Shown here in pieces: positions 37,058 through 45,955 of a stretch of DNA of 50,215 nt. The position numbers and the translations under genes are program-made. This DNA comes from BOKZ01 sp040900165 (lineage in GTDB: Bacteria > Patescibacteriota > UBA1384 > 2-12-FULL-50-11), in contig JBBDZM010000002.1 in assembly GCA_040900165.1 (NCBI GenBank), positions 1 to 50,215 of the forward strand, in the 5' to 3' direction. Every line of letters begins with the position of its first letter. Position 1 is the stretch's first letter. The notes under the pieces are model-generated. The model had not been told where the DNA came from. It made no database searches and saw only the letters and a program-made list of their open reading frames with translations.

Positions 37058-39298
37058 TTAATCAAGAAAAACTTCCACGTAATGAACACCAGCGCTGAAA
37101 GCTTTAATGACATTGCCAGTTTGGCGGATCCCGTCGACTGTTACTCGTTCAACCCCTTTGGTCTGGCGGGTCGGGTTGATAATCCGAATATGATACTCAA
37201 CCCCTCTGAATGTTCGGCTGTACTCAACTTGTCGCCAATCTCTTGGTATGCAGGGATCAATTTTTATCCCGCCGATTACCGGCTGGCAACCAAGTATTTG
37301 CTCTAAAATAATTTTCCAAATCCAACCACCGGGATTTTTCTGCCACGCCCCGTCGCCGCGTCCAAAGGCCGAGCTAGATGGCCCATTAATAAAAGAGGGA
37401 TAAATATACGGCTCGACTTTGTAGTTTTCCTGATTGTCGCTGCGATAAATGTGGCTGTGTTGTTGGAATATTTTATAGGCTAACTCACCGCGGCCCAGTT
37501 TAGTTTCGGCGGCCATTAAGAGGGCCGACAGACTCAAGTTAACGCCGCTGTTGAACCGCTCACCGGCGGTAAACTGACTCTCCGGATTCTCTGGGTCGTA
37601 CTTTAAATAAGCCGGCTGAAGATTGACTACCCCGGCCGGACTGCCAAGAGCTCTCCAAGCACTGTTGAGCGATTTTTCTGCCCGTTCACTGCTGGCCAAC
37701 CCAGCTATCACTGCCCAGACTTGCGCCTCCAAATCTATTTTATGAAAAGTATTTTTCTTGGTACCGATCTTGCGGCTGTTACGCCTAGCTAGATACCAGC
37801 CACCGTCCCACATTCGGCGGTTAAACGACTGGGAAATTTGATCAAGGCGGTTGGTCAGTGTTCGGGTTAAATCATGCTCTTTAGCAGCGCTTAGTAGCGG
37901 CAACAGCTCGCGGATTGCGTAAACAACTTGCGCCGTTGCCAGCGTTGATTCTTCGCTTTTTGTTGCAATTAAATGGCTACTGTTGAGTTGTGCCAAACAG
38001 TATTTTGCCGCCCGGATCAGGTGCTCCAGGATACTGCCGCTGCCGCCGTCAAAATATTTGATTTGTTTTTTGAGTAAATTGTCAGCGCCGGTTTCGGCAA
38101 TATAGGTGCTGGTGGCAATTATTAACCAAGCAGGCCCATCGATGCTATCGCTCACCTTGGCGTAGCTAGAGGTCGTGTCGATATACTCCACCGTTCGGCC
38201 TTCCTTGAACTGGCGCTCAAACAGCGACAGGAGCTTTTTTTCTAGTAAGTCCGGCATTAACGGCAGTAAGGTTACCAACTGTTTGGCGGCATTGGCGGTG
38301 TTGTCGCGGCGGTGGTTAATGTTTCCAGCAACAATATTTTGATACTTGGCCCAGTAATTAAAGCTGACGTTCATGGCGTCATCCGGGGTATTAACCCGAA
38401 TTTTGTCCTCTAATACTTGCCAATTTTTCTTAAGCTCGGCCAAAGCATTCTCGCCGACATGCACTCGCCGGTATTTATCGATAATTGTTTCGGCTCGGCG
38501 GATTGCCTGGGACTTTCCCGTCTGAAAACTGCCGCTATCTCTATCAATTACTTGGCCGCCAACAATTACCTGGAGCTCGCTGGTGGAGTTGGCGCCCATG
38601 GTGATATTTTTTTGAATAACGGCGATTGGATCTGTGCTGGCTAAACTGCGGGAACATTTGCCGTCCTCTAGGGCGCGCGGATTATCAATGCTCCGATACG
38701 GGCCAATAAATATCTCTTTGTCGGTATCAAAACTGTCGATGGTTTTGTCTAGTGCAAAAAACAACAAGCTGTTGCCAGATTCACCACCCTTCGAATTAAT
38801 AAACAAGGAGTTATTTTTTAGCAAGGTATCACTGGCGGTTATTGGTGGTAAGTCGAAATAAACAAAGACGCTCAGGCGGCGTTTTTTGCGTTCGTTATTA
38901 TTAATTTTTAGCTGCCAAATCTCGCAAGGGTCGTTGTTGGGAACAAAAAATGTTACTGAACTATCAATTTTTTGGGCGCTGGAGCTAACCGTTGTATAGC
39001 CCAGGCCATGAACAGCTTGGTAAGTATCGTAGTGTTTGGCACCGGGGTGGTGGCCGATACTCCAGAACTCGCCGCTATCGTTATCGCGGATAAAAATTGT
39101 TCGGCCGGGTTTGCCTGGGCCGTCGATCGCCACCTCAATTGGCCAATCTTGATGGGAAATGCTTTGGCCCGATCCAGTTTGAGAGATATAGGCTGTATGC
39201 TGACCGTTGGATAAGCAATTGAACCACGGCTTCGGCGTGTCAGGACGATTGATAATAAATTCTTTACCGCTAGCCGAAAAATCGCCGTATTTTTTAAT
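37058..39298 (-). CDS. GH94-family glycoside phosphorylase, probable ATT start
   Basis: The family N-terminus (KKYGDFSASGKEFIINRPDT, then PKPWFNCLSNGQHTAYISQT) is encoded upstream of the first ATG (39133) with no stop in frame. The only sensible start is ATT at 39296-39298, five bases after AAGGAGG, giving about 746 residues. GH94 enzymes split beta-linked disaccharides with phosphate to a sugar 1-phosphate. The catalytic barrel is seen at GPAWLIIATSTYIAETG, WDGGWYLARRNSRKIG, DLEAQVWAVIAGLAS and GERFNSGVNLSLSALLMA. The stretch after WYL has N-S where relatives carry the acid Asp, so activity is in doubt. Confidence 0.82.
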   Translation of the reverse strand: MKKYGDFSASGKEFIINRPDTPKPWFNCLSNGQHTAYISQTGSGQSISHQDWPIEVAIDGPGKPGRTIFIRDNDSGEFWSIGHHPGAKHYDTYQAVHGLGYTTVSSSAQKIDSSVTFFVPNNDPCEIWQLKINNNERKKRRLSVFVYFDLPPITASDTLLKNNSLFINSKGGESGNSLLFFALDKTIDSFDTDKEIFIGPYRSIDNPRALEDGKCSRSLASTDPIAVIQKNITMGANSTSELQVIVGGQVIDRDSGSFQTGKSQAIRRAETIIDKYRRVHVGENALAELKKNWQVLEDKIRVNTPDDAMNVSFNYWAKYQNIVAGNINHRRDNTANAAKQLVTLLPLMPDLLEKKLLSLFERQFKEGRTVEYIDTTSSYAKVSDSIDGPAWLIIATSTYIAETGADNLLKKQIKYFDGGSGSILEHLIRAAKYCLAQLNSSHLIATKSEESTLATAQVVYAIRELLPLLSAAKEHDLTRTLTNRLDQISQSFNRRMWDGGWYLARRNSRKIGTKKNTFHKIDLEAQVWAVIAGLASSERAEKSLNSAWRALGSPAGVVNLQPAYLKYDPENPESQFTAGERFNSGVNLSLSALLMAAETKLGRGELAYKIFQQHSHIYRSDNQENYKVEPYIYPSFINGPSSSAFGRGDGAWQKNPGGWIWKIILEQILGCQPVIGGIKIDPCIPRDWRQVEYSRTFRGVEYHIRIINPTRQTKGVERVTVDGIRQTGNVIKAFSAGVHYVEVFLD

Positions 39299-39384
39299 CT
39301 TTCCCTCCTTATTAAATCCTAGCGGAAATTATCCTATCCGTCAGTTTGCCGCCCCAGCATTCTCTAGGTAATCTGGATAGAGAT

Positions 39385-40380
39385 ATGCCACAGTTGCGCC
39401 AAAATATTATTACCGGTGAGTGGGTGGTGATTGCCCCGGAACGGGCCAAGCGCCCGAGCGATTTCGTTGTTTCGGAAACCGTCAAAGCCGCCGCCAAGAT
39501 AGAAGACGTCTTTGCCGTTGGCGCTAAGGTCTATAAACAACAGCGCCTACCCGGCAAATACGAATCCGACCATATCTACGTTATTCCTAACTCCTATCCG
39601 GCTTTTGTCGAAGACAAAGAAAAATGCAGTAACCGCACCTACCAATTGGAGGGTTTTTACCGGGCGCGGCCGTCGACCGGCGGGCACGACGTGGTAATAA
39701 TTAAGGAGGCCGATACCGATATCTACACCTTCAGCACCGAAATTTGGCACGAGCTTTTTTCGATGGCCAAAAAGCGTTATCAGTATTGGCGGGAAGATTG
39801 CAACGCCGAACACTCAATGTTGATCTACAATCACGGCATCCGCTCCGGCGCCTCCGTCGCCCACCCCCACGCCCAAATTTTTGCCAGCAATATTATCCCC
39901 AACCAGGTTTATCGGGAAATCCAGGGTTCGGAGAAGTATTTTATCGACAACGGCCATAACGTCTTTCAAGACTTAATCGACCACGAAAAAAAAGAAAAGC
40001 AGCGAATTATTGCCGAGAACGACGAATTTCTGGCCTTCACATTTTACGCCGCTCGGTTTCCTTTTGAGGTCTGGGTAATCGCCAAGGAAGACGGCTGTCA
40101 CTTCGACCAAGAACCGGAGACGATGTTACACTCGCTTGGCGATATGATGAAACGGGTAATGAAGATGTACGAGCAAGTCTTGAACCGGCCGCACCTGAAC
40201 TTTTTCCTCCACGACTTGCCGAAATCGATCGAGCGCAGTGAGTTTTACCGCTGGCATATTGAAATCACCCCGCGGGTGGGTTCCTACGGCGGCTACGAGC
40301 TGGGCTCCGGCGTAATTATCGACATTATCAGTCCCGAAGAAGCGGCCGAGTATTTGCGTGGCACAAAAAACCGCAGTTAA
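39385..40380 (+). CDS. galT: GalT-like hexose-1-phosphate uridylyltransferase
   Basis: From ATG 39385 the protein has 331 residues. GalT signs are LRQNIITGEWVVIAPERAKRP, the catalytic region SGASVAHPHAQIFAS (HPH) and a second zinc-like histidine near FYRWHIEITPR. The enzyme moves UMP between a sugar 1-phosphate and UDP-sugar. It is divergent from the GH94 gene, whose product would be a sugar 1-phosphate, so the two may form one short pathway. An upstream start at 39346 would overlap the promoter zone and lacks conservation. Confidence 0.85.
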   Translation: MPQLRQNIITGEWVVIAPERAKRPSDFVVSETVKAAAKIEDVFAVGAKVYKQQRLPGKYESDHIYVIPNSYPAFVEDKEKCSNRTYQLEGFYRARPSTGGHDVVIIKEADTDIYTFSTEIWHELFSMAKKRYQYWREDCNAEHSMLIYNHGIRSGASVAHPHAQIFASNIIPNQVYREIQGSEKYFIDNGHNVFQDLIDHEKKEKQRIIAENDEFLAFTFYAARFPFEVWVIAKEDGCHFDQEPETMLHSLGDMMKRVMKMYEQVLNRPHLNFFLHDLPKSIERSEFYRWHIEITPRVGSYGGYELGSGVIIDIISPEEAAEYLRGTKNRS

Positions 40381-40444
40381 CCCTGGTTATTAACAGATTA
40401 TTTTGTTAAACTTTTAAGGCAAATAACGAAGCGGAGTAATCGCT

Positions 40445-41719
40445 ATGCCATCACTAGGACGAATATTAATGATTAGTGAACATGCTGACCCACTCGCCAG
40501 ACCGGGATCAAAGGAAGTTGGTGGGCAGAATGTTTACGTTTATAACTTAGCTCGGGCCTTAAGCAAGATTGGCTGGGAGGTAGATGTTTTTACTCGTTGG
40601 GATAATCCCAATAAACAACGAGTTATTAAGTTTGCGCAACGGGCGAGGGTAATTAGGGTAAAGTCAGGCCCTAGACACTACATCCCGCGTGACGAACTGT
40701 ATAAATTTCTACCAGATTTTGTTGATGACGTAGTATCTTTCAAAAAAGAAAACAACCTTAACTACGACCTCATCCATACGCATTATTGGATGTCTGGCTG
40801 GTGTGGCCTAAAAATCAGTAGTTTATGGGATGTACCGATGGTGGCAACATACCACTCACTGGGTTACGTCCGTTTTCATACCCTCAAAGCCTTTAAAAAA
40901 CATAGCCCGGATAACGACTTCTTTCGCAAAAGGATTAGTTGGGAGAAAAAAATAGCCCAACTTTCAGATTCAGTCTTGTCGACTAGCCCTTACGAAAGAG
41001 AAGATATTACCAAGTACTACGGCGTATCAAGCCACAACATTGCAGTTATTCCAGCGGGCATTGATGCTAAAACTTATTACCCCATCAATAAGAGTGTAGC
41101 CAGGAGAACTATCCAACGACCAGCCGACGAGAAAATAGTTCTCTACGTTGGTCGGATTGAATGGCGTAAGGGGATAGGAACATTAATCTCTGCGCTGGCT
41201 AAAGTTATTGAAGCAAAGAAGATTGACACAAGTAATCTAAAATTATTAATTGTCGGCAGGACAGTTGGGCCGGAGAAAAAAGAAGTTAAGCGACTCAAAC
41301 AGCTTGCCCAACATTTAGGAATTGCTGAGCGAATTATATATACTGGGAGTAAGGATGCATCGCAGCTGCGCCACTATTACTCTGCAGCGGATGTCTGTGT
41401 TGTCCCTTCCTATTATGAGCCTTTTGGGATAGTTCCTCTCGAAGCAATGGCTTGCGGTACCCCAGTTATTGCCTCCAAAGTAGGAGGACTCCGGTACACC
41501 GTCAAGAATAAAAAAGCAGGACTATTGGTACCGCCAAGAAATCCCAAGGGATTATCTAGAGCCATAAATAATATCCTTGGCAACGAAGACCATTACATTA
41601 AGTCTGTCAGCCAATACGCGAGAGATGTTGTTCTAAAAGAGTTTGTTTGGCCAGCCGTCGCTAAAGAAGCGAGCAATTTATACAAAAAAATAATCAATAA
41701 AAGACTCACTACTAAATGA
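40445..41719 (+). CDS. GT4 glycosyltransferase, sucrose-phosphate-synthase/MshA-like
   Basis: The 424-residue protein begins with ISEHADPLARPGSKEVGGQN, then VYVYNLARALSKIGWEVDVF, typical of the MshA and sucrose-phosphate synthase branch. Further marks are DLIHTHYWMSGW, VLYVGRIEWRKGIGTLI and the E-x7-E region PSYYEPFGIVPLEAMACGTP. The acceptor is unknown. The next GT4 gene starts on its stop codon (ATGA). Confidence 0.88.
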   Translation: MPSLGRILMISEHADPLARPGSKEVGGQNVYVYNLARALSKIGWEVDVFTRWDNPNKQRVIKFAQRARVIRVKSGPRHYIPRDELYKFLPDFVDDVVSFKKENNLNYDLIHTHYWMSGWCGLKISSLWDVPMVATYHSLGYVRFHTLKAFKKHSPDNDFFRKRISWEKKIAQLSDSVLSTSPYEREDITKYYGVSSHNIAVIPAGIDAKTYYPINKSVARRTIQRPADEKIVLYVGRIEWRKGIGTLISALAKVIEAKKIDTSNLKLLIVGRTVGPEKKEVKRLKQLAQHLGIAERIIYTGSKDASQLRHYYSAADVCVVPSYYEPFGIVPLEAMACGTPVIASKVGGLRYTVKNKKAGLLVPPRNPKGLSRAINNILGNEDHYIKSVSQYARDVVLKEFVWPAVAKEASNLYKKIINKRLTTK

Positions 41720-42816
41720 AAATCGCCCAACTTGTGCCAGTTGAAGAAACCGTTCCTCCCCGCAAATATGGGGGAACTGAGCTAGTAGCTTCTAACTTAA
41801 CTGAGGAATTAGTTAAACGTGGTCACGACGTTACTCTATTTGCCTCAGGTGGTTCAAAAACCTCCGCCACCCTTCTGCCTATTTTCGACCAGCCGGTTCG
41901 TGAGCTGGCTCCCAATCCGGAAGACGCTAAACTGCGTGAAACCTACAAATATATGGCAGTCGGTAAAGCTATTAACGAAATTGTTCGGGGCGATTTTGAT
42001 ATTATTCACAACCATATTGGTTGGCGAGTATTACCGTTTGCCCCTCTGGTCAACGCTCCAATTGTTACAACCCTGCACGGACCACTCAGTGACGGTTATA
42101 TGAAAATGGTCTATTCCACATTTAAAAAATCACCGTATGTGACCATCTCTAATGCCCAGCGCAAACCAATGGACGATCTCAACTATGCGGGAACCGTCTA
42201 TAACGGTATAGAGGTTGATAAGTTCACCTATAACGACAAACCAGCTGATTATGTGGCATTTCTTGGCAGAATGTCTCCTGAAAAAGGACCAAAAGAGGCA
42301 ATTATGGCCGCTAAAGCTGCCGGCATTAAACTAATAATGGCGGCGAAAGTAGATGCGGTTGATCAGAAATATTTCGATAGCGAGATTAAGCCGCTGATCG
42401 ATGACCAGCAAATTAAATTTATCGGCGAAGTTGATCATCCTGGCAAGGTAAAACTATTGAAAGACGCCATTGCCCTGTTTGCTCTAATCCAGTGGGAAGA
42501 GCCGTTTGGTTTGTTTATGACCGAAGCGATGGCCTGCGGTACGCCGGTGATCGCTACCCGCCGCGGATCCGTGCCAGAGCTAGTTCAAGACGGTGTTAAT
42601 GGTTTTATCGTTGAGAATACTCCTGAGGCAGTTGTTGCAGCACTAAAAAATATCTCCAAGATTAAGCGATCCGATTGTCGGAAAATTGCCGAAGATAAAT
42701 TCTCCGTTGGAGCAATGGTTACCGGTTACGAGGAAGTTTACCGTAAGCTTGTTAGCAATTCGCCCAAAAAAGATACTCCACCAAAAAAATCCTGGCTGAA
42801 TTTCCGCTGGCAGTAG
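41716..42816 (+). CDS. GT4 glycosyltransferase
   Basis: The 366-residue protein starts with QLVPVEETVPPRKYGGTELV, carries FDIIHNHIGWRVLPFAPLV, VAFLGRMSPEKGPKEAI, and WEEPFGLFMTEAMACGTPVI. Together with the upstream GT it could build a two-sugar unit. It ends one base before the convergent ruvC stop codon, with no space for a terminator. Confidence 0.88.
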   Translation: MKIAQLVPVEETVPPRKYGGTELVASNLTEELVKRGHDVTLFASGGSKTSATLLPIFDQPVRELAPNPEDAKLRETYKYMAVGKAINEIVRGDFDIIHNHIGWRVLPFAPLVNAPIVTTLHGPLSDGYMKMVYSTFKKSPYVTISNAQRKPMDDLNYAGTVYNGIEVDKFTYNDKPADYVAFLGRMSPEKGPKEAIMAAKAAGIKLIMAAKVDAVDQKYFDSEIKPLIDDQQIKFIGEVDHPGKVKLLKDAIALFALIQWEEPFGLFMTEAMACGTPVIATRRGSVPELVQDGVNGFIVENTPEAVVAALKNISKIKRSDCRKIAEDKFSVGAMVTGYEEVYRKLVSNSPKKDTPPKKSWLNFRWQ

Positions 42817-43287
42817 CTAAACCACCTGGCTTAACGCAATCGCAATAGCGTCGGCGGCGTCGTCGGGTTTTGGAATTTTCTCCAAGCCAAAATATTCTTT
42901 AACAAAGTGCTGAACATCTTTTTTCTTGGAATTACCGTTACCGAGCAACACCTTTTTCAACCGTAATGGGGCGATCTCGACCGTTTCGATATTAGCTTGA
43001 GCGGCCACCAGCAATATCACGCCCCGAGCCTGTCCCACCGAAAAAGCGGTGGTAACGTTGCGGGCAAAAAACAGCATCTCTACGGCGATTAAATCTGGCT
43101 TAATTTCGTTGACCAATTTGGTTAAGTCTTCGTAAATATGAGATAGCTTCTGCGGCTCGGGCGCGTTAACGGTGGTTTCGATACAGCCGTGGCCAATCAG
43201 CTGAGCATGGCCGTCGATAATCTCAATCAGCCCGTGCCCCACCCGGCCACTGCCAGGATCAATGCCTAAAATTCGTTTCCCCTCCAT
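42817..43287 (-). CDS. ruvC: Holliday junction resolvase RuvC
   Basis: The 156 residues show RILGIDPGSGRVGHGLIE (first acidic residue), VEMLFFARNVTTAFSVGQAR and the C-terminal acidic region KPDDAADAIAIAL. RuvC cuts four-way junctions in recombination. It is not next to ruvA or ruvB here but follows yebC and a small cassette gene; yebC-ruvC adjacency is common in bacteria. Confidence 0.95.
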   Translation of the reverse strand: MEGKRILGIDPGSGRVGHGLIEIIDGHAQLIGHGCIETTVNAPEPQKLSHIYEDLTKLVNEIKPDLIAVEMLFFARNVTTAFSVGQARGVILLVAAQANIETVEIAPLRLKKVLLGNGNSKKKDVQHFVKEYFGLEKIPKPDDAADAIAIALSQVV

Positions 43288-43335
43288 CGTATAGCCATAC
43301 TAAAGAACGGCAGTTTTTATTCAAGTAAAAAGAAA

Positions 43336-43356
43336 GCGCGCCCCGTGGGGGCGCGC
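43336..43356 (-). terminator. Terminator of the 130-residue ORF
   Basis: GCGCGCCCC pairs with GGGGCGCGC. On the minus strand TTTCTTTTTACTT follows. Confidence 0.75.
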
Positions 43357-43368
43357 AAAGGCGGTGGA

Positions 43369-43761
43369 TCAGGCCGGTTGCCTGTCGGGTACTTTCTCGC
43401 TGAAGGCTTCGATCGGTTGGAAGCGGGTAGAAACGAGCACTTCCAGACCTTCCGGAGGAAACCGCAGGTTCTGCAGCTCCTTCCTGAGGGTGCCAACGAG
43501 CTTTCGTTGGCATTGGCGAAGCTGGAGTTGGTTGTAGACCTGGTCGCACATAAAGAGGATCTCAACCGAGACCTGTTGCTCTGTCGGCTCAGCGTTGCTG
43601 TTGCCAAAGACAAACGGTTCAAGGCTGATTTCTCCCTCCCTCACCTGGTCCGGGTAACAGCGATTGACTGCGCCCGCAAGATACGTTGAGAGGAAGTCAA
43701 GGACGTAATCACGCTCCTGGAGAGCCGGCATGTTGACAGTAATAGTGACGATTGTTTTCAT
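43369..43761 (-). CDS. 130-residue hypothetical protein inserted between yebC and ruvC
   Basis: The protein is soluble, with alternating charged strands and a central helical part (DQVYNQLQLRQCQRKLVGTL). No family is recognised. It has its own promoter overlapping the yebC stop codon, a leader of about 30 bases and a GC-rich terminator, so it is a separate unit placed inside a usually tight gene pair. Confidence 0.5.
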   Translation of the reverse strand: MKTIVTITVNMPALQERDYVLDFLSTYLAGAVNRCYPDQVREGEISLEPFVFGNSNAEPTEQQVSVEILFMCDQVYNQLQLRQCQRKLVGTLRKELQNLRFPPEGLEVLVSTRFQPIEAFSEKVPDRQPA

Positions 43762-43797
43762 AGGCCTCGTACACTGCCCGAAGGCAGTTGTGGCGAA

Positions 43798-43826
43798 ATC
43801 CTACCTGAAAACTGGTAATTAGTCAA
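43798..43826 (-). promoter_or_regulatory. Promoter of the 130-residue ORF
   Basis: On the minus strand TTGACT and TAGGAT are 17 bases apart. The -35 box contains bases of the yebC stop codon. Confidence 0.7.
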
Positions 43827-44547
43827 GAAGTTTAGGATCTACTTCAAAGTTCCCCGAAACCCGGGTCACATCATCCAAATCGTCCAGTGCTTCGGCCAGC
43901 CGAAGCACTTTTTCGGCCGTTTCTTGGTCGGTTATCGTAACGGTCGAAGTCGGCTGCCACTCAAAACCAACGTCGTTAGCAATAAACCCAACTTTCTCCA
44001 GATTTTTCCGGACACTCTCCAGCTCTTTCGGGTCGGTATAGACGAATACCTGGCCGTCGCTGTGCTCAACGTCTTGGGCCCCGGCATCGATCGCCGCCAG
44101 CTCCACCTCGTCCGGATTTAATTTCTCAAAAACAATCTGCCCGAGTTTTTTAAATAAATAACTAACCGATCCGCTTTCGGCTAATTTTCCGCCGTTGCGC
44201 GCTAGCGTTGCCTTGATTTCACCAACCGTCCGGTTGCGGTTGTCGGTAGCGGCCTCGATCAAAAACGCCGTCCCGCCCGGGCCGTAGGCCTCGTATAACG
44301 CTTCTTCAATCGCATCCGCTCCGCTCCCACCCGCTCGCTCCACTGCCCGCTCGATATTGTCTTTGGGCATATTGGCGGCCCTAGCTTTGTCGATGGCAAT
44401 GCGCAGCTGAAAATTCATCTCCGGATCCGCCCCATGGCGAGCGGCAATCGTAATGCCGCTGGCCAATTTAGCAAACAGCGCGCCGCGTTTCACATCCGCC
44501 ACGCCTTTTTGCCTTTTTATTTGCGTCCACCTACTGTGTCCGGCCAT
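43819..44547 (-). CDS. yebC: YebC/PmpR family protein
   Basis: The 242 residues begin with MAGHSRWTQIKRQKGVADVK and carry ARAANMPKDNIERAVERAGG, YEAYGPGGTAFLIEAATDN, RTVGEIKATLARNGGKLA and the acidic C-terminal region. YebC proteins ease translation at proline runs or act as regulators. TAAAAT lies six bases before the ATG without a ribosome-binding site. Confidence 0.95.
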   Translation of the reverse strand: MAGHSRWTQIKRQKGVADVKRGALFAKLASGITIAARHGADPEMNFQLRIAIDKARAANMPKDNIERAVERAGGSGADAIEEALYEAYGPGGTAFLIEAATDNRNRTVGEIKATLARNGGKLAESGSVSYLFKKLGQIVFEKLNPDEVELAAIDAGAQDVEHSDGQVFVYTDPKELESVRKNLEKVGFIANDVGFEWQPTSTVTITDQETAEKVLRLAEALDDLDDVTRVSGNFEVDPKLLD

Positions 44548-44678
44548 GTTCTTATTTTACTCTATTAATTTCTCAATAATCCTATCAGCCACTACCATCC
44601 ACCACCGCTACACTGAACATTTTACATTTTCATATATGTTTACAATTTTATCTATCATCAATTTCCTTGAACAAATTG

Positions 44679-44696
44679 TATGGGATATATCCCATA
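44679..44696. promoter_or_regulatory. 18-bp palindrome beyond the XRE gene
   Basis: TATGGGATATATCCCATA is a perfect palindrome. A related one, TTGTATGGG/CCCATACAA, lies at 47242-47265 on the other side of the XRE-comEC block. Either may be a regulator-binding site or a hairpin. Confidence 0.45.
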
Positions 44697-44728
44697 TCGA
44701 ACGATATCAAGATTTCGCCTAGATACAG

Positions 44729-45052
44729 CTATTTCTTTGACTTTTTGGCTAAAATTTTAATTTCCAAGTCTAACGTGGCAATAATCCGATCCAACATCTC
44801 CACTGTCGGGTTGCTCTTACCGCCCTCAAAACGCGATACCTCGGACTGGGTTGTCCCCAACAATTTCGCCAAACTTTCCTGCGACAGCCGTTTTTTTCGC
44901 CGGGCTGTTTTTACTTCGCTAATGACATTTTTATACCAGCTAGACGATACTGATACGTAGGAATTTTTAGTTTTTCCCCAACTAACTTCCGGTAATAATT
45001 TCTTGTTGAAAAACTTTTTCGGACCGCCGGTTAGCACAAACTTTCTTGCCAT
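44729..45052 (-). CDS. XRE-family regulator
   Basis: The 107-residue protein has an N-terminal basic extension and a C-terminal helix-turn-helix (RRKKRLSQESLAKLLGTTQS then EVSRFEGGKSNPTVEML). It is the antitoxin-like HigA/XRE layout, but no toxin gene is next to it. A perfect palindrome overlaps its promoter, so it probably represses itself. It ends before yebC and starts near the 3' end of the comEC MBL gene. Confidence 0.85.
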   Translation of the reverse strand: MARKFVLTGGPKKFFNKKLLPEVSWGKTKNSYVSVSSSWYKNVISEVKTARRKKRLSQESLAKLLGTTQSEVSRFEGGKSNPTVEMLDRIIATLDLEIKILAKKSKK

Positions 45053-45059
45053 ACCCGGA

Positions 45060-45079
45060 TTATGTGTCTAAACACATAA
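45060..45079. promoter_or_regulatory. Palindromic operator at the XRE promoter
   Basis: TTATGTGT and ACACATAA are perfect inverted arms around CTAA. The minus-strand -10 box CATAAT overlaps one arm, and TTGAAA is 18 bases upstream of it. The ATG follows six bases after the -10 box. Confidence 0.7.
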
Positions 45080-45091
45080 ATATTTCAAGAG

Positions 45092-45955
45092 CTAGCGCAA
45101 AGTGGTGTACGAGTAGTCGGTTAAAGAAACCGAGAATGTAATCCTGCCCGATTGATCAGTGCGCAAGGCCGGTATCTTTAGTTTTGCCAATCGGTTGATA
45201 ACTTCTTGATGGGGATGACCGTACTGGTTACTGGCTCCAACCGAGATAACGGCAATCTTCGGTGCAATGGCCTTGAGAAACGATTCGCCAGATGCCGTGT
45301 GCGATCCGTGATGCGACACCTTCAAAATATCAACCCTTCTGAGTAACCCGCGGCTAATTAGCTCCTGCTCTTGAGCTAGCTCCGCGTCGCCGGTTAGCAA
45401 AAAGGATTGCTCACCGTACTGCCAGTACGTCACGATGCTGGTGGCGTTTTGGGAACTAGGCGTCGCCCCGTCGTAGCTTCTTAACGGCGACAACACTATC
45501 CCCTCCAAATCACCAAATTTGACGGTTTGGCCGGCCATAACCTTTTTAACGGGAATGTGATTATCGGCAATTAATTGCAAGAATGCCTGGTAGGTTTTGG
45601 TGGTGCCGACGGCCCCGGTCAGCCAAACCTCGTCAACCTGATAATGCTTTAGCACTTCGTTCAATCCGCCGAGATGATCGGCATCGTTGTGAGTTGAAAT
45701 TACTAAATCCAAATCTTTATCGCTTAGCGGTAAGACCTTAGCCAGCTCCGATAATATCGCCGTGCCGCGACCGCCATCGGTCAAAATTTGTTGGCGCTCT
45801 GGCGTGTCGATTAAAATCGCGTCGCCCTGACCAATATCCAAGATAATCAACCGCAAATCGCCGCCGACTGTGTTGGCTTGATAGGAATTAACCGAAAAAA
45901 CGATTAGCCCCAACAGCAATAAAATTCCCAAGAATTTGCTAATGGTTTTGCTCAT
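45092..45955 (-). CDS. ComEC MBL-type hydrolase domain protein
   Basis: The 287 residues start with a membrane helix (7-25) followed by a metallo-beta-lactamase domain: LDIGQGDAILI, STHNDADHLGGLNEVL, LLTGDAELAQE and KVSHHGSHTASG. In many bacteria this is the C-terminal part of ComEC; here it is a separate gene overlapping the channel gene by four bases. It may degrade the non-entering DNA strand. Confidence 0.92.
   Translation of the reverse strand: MSKTISKFLGILLLLGLIVFSVNSYQANTVGGDLRLIILDIGQGDAILIDTPERQQILTDGGRGTAILSELAKVLPLSDKDLDLVISTHNDADHLGGLNEVLKHYQVDEVWLTGAVGTTKTYQAFLQLIADNHIPVKKVMAGQTVKFGDLEGIVLSPLRSYDGATPSSQNATSIVTYWQYGEQSFLLTGDAELAQEQELISRGLLRRVDILKVSHHGSHTASGESFLKAIAPKIAVISVGASNQYGHPHQEVINRLAKLKIPALRTDQSGRITFSVSLTDYSYTTLR

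Noticed and set aside
43288..43368. A copy of the yebC 3' end on the far side of the 130-residue ORF
   Set aside because: Only a loose likeness (ACTTGAATAA against ACTTCTTGACTAA) was found, with no coding match, so it cannot be told from chance.
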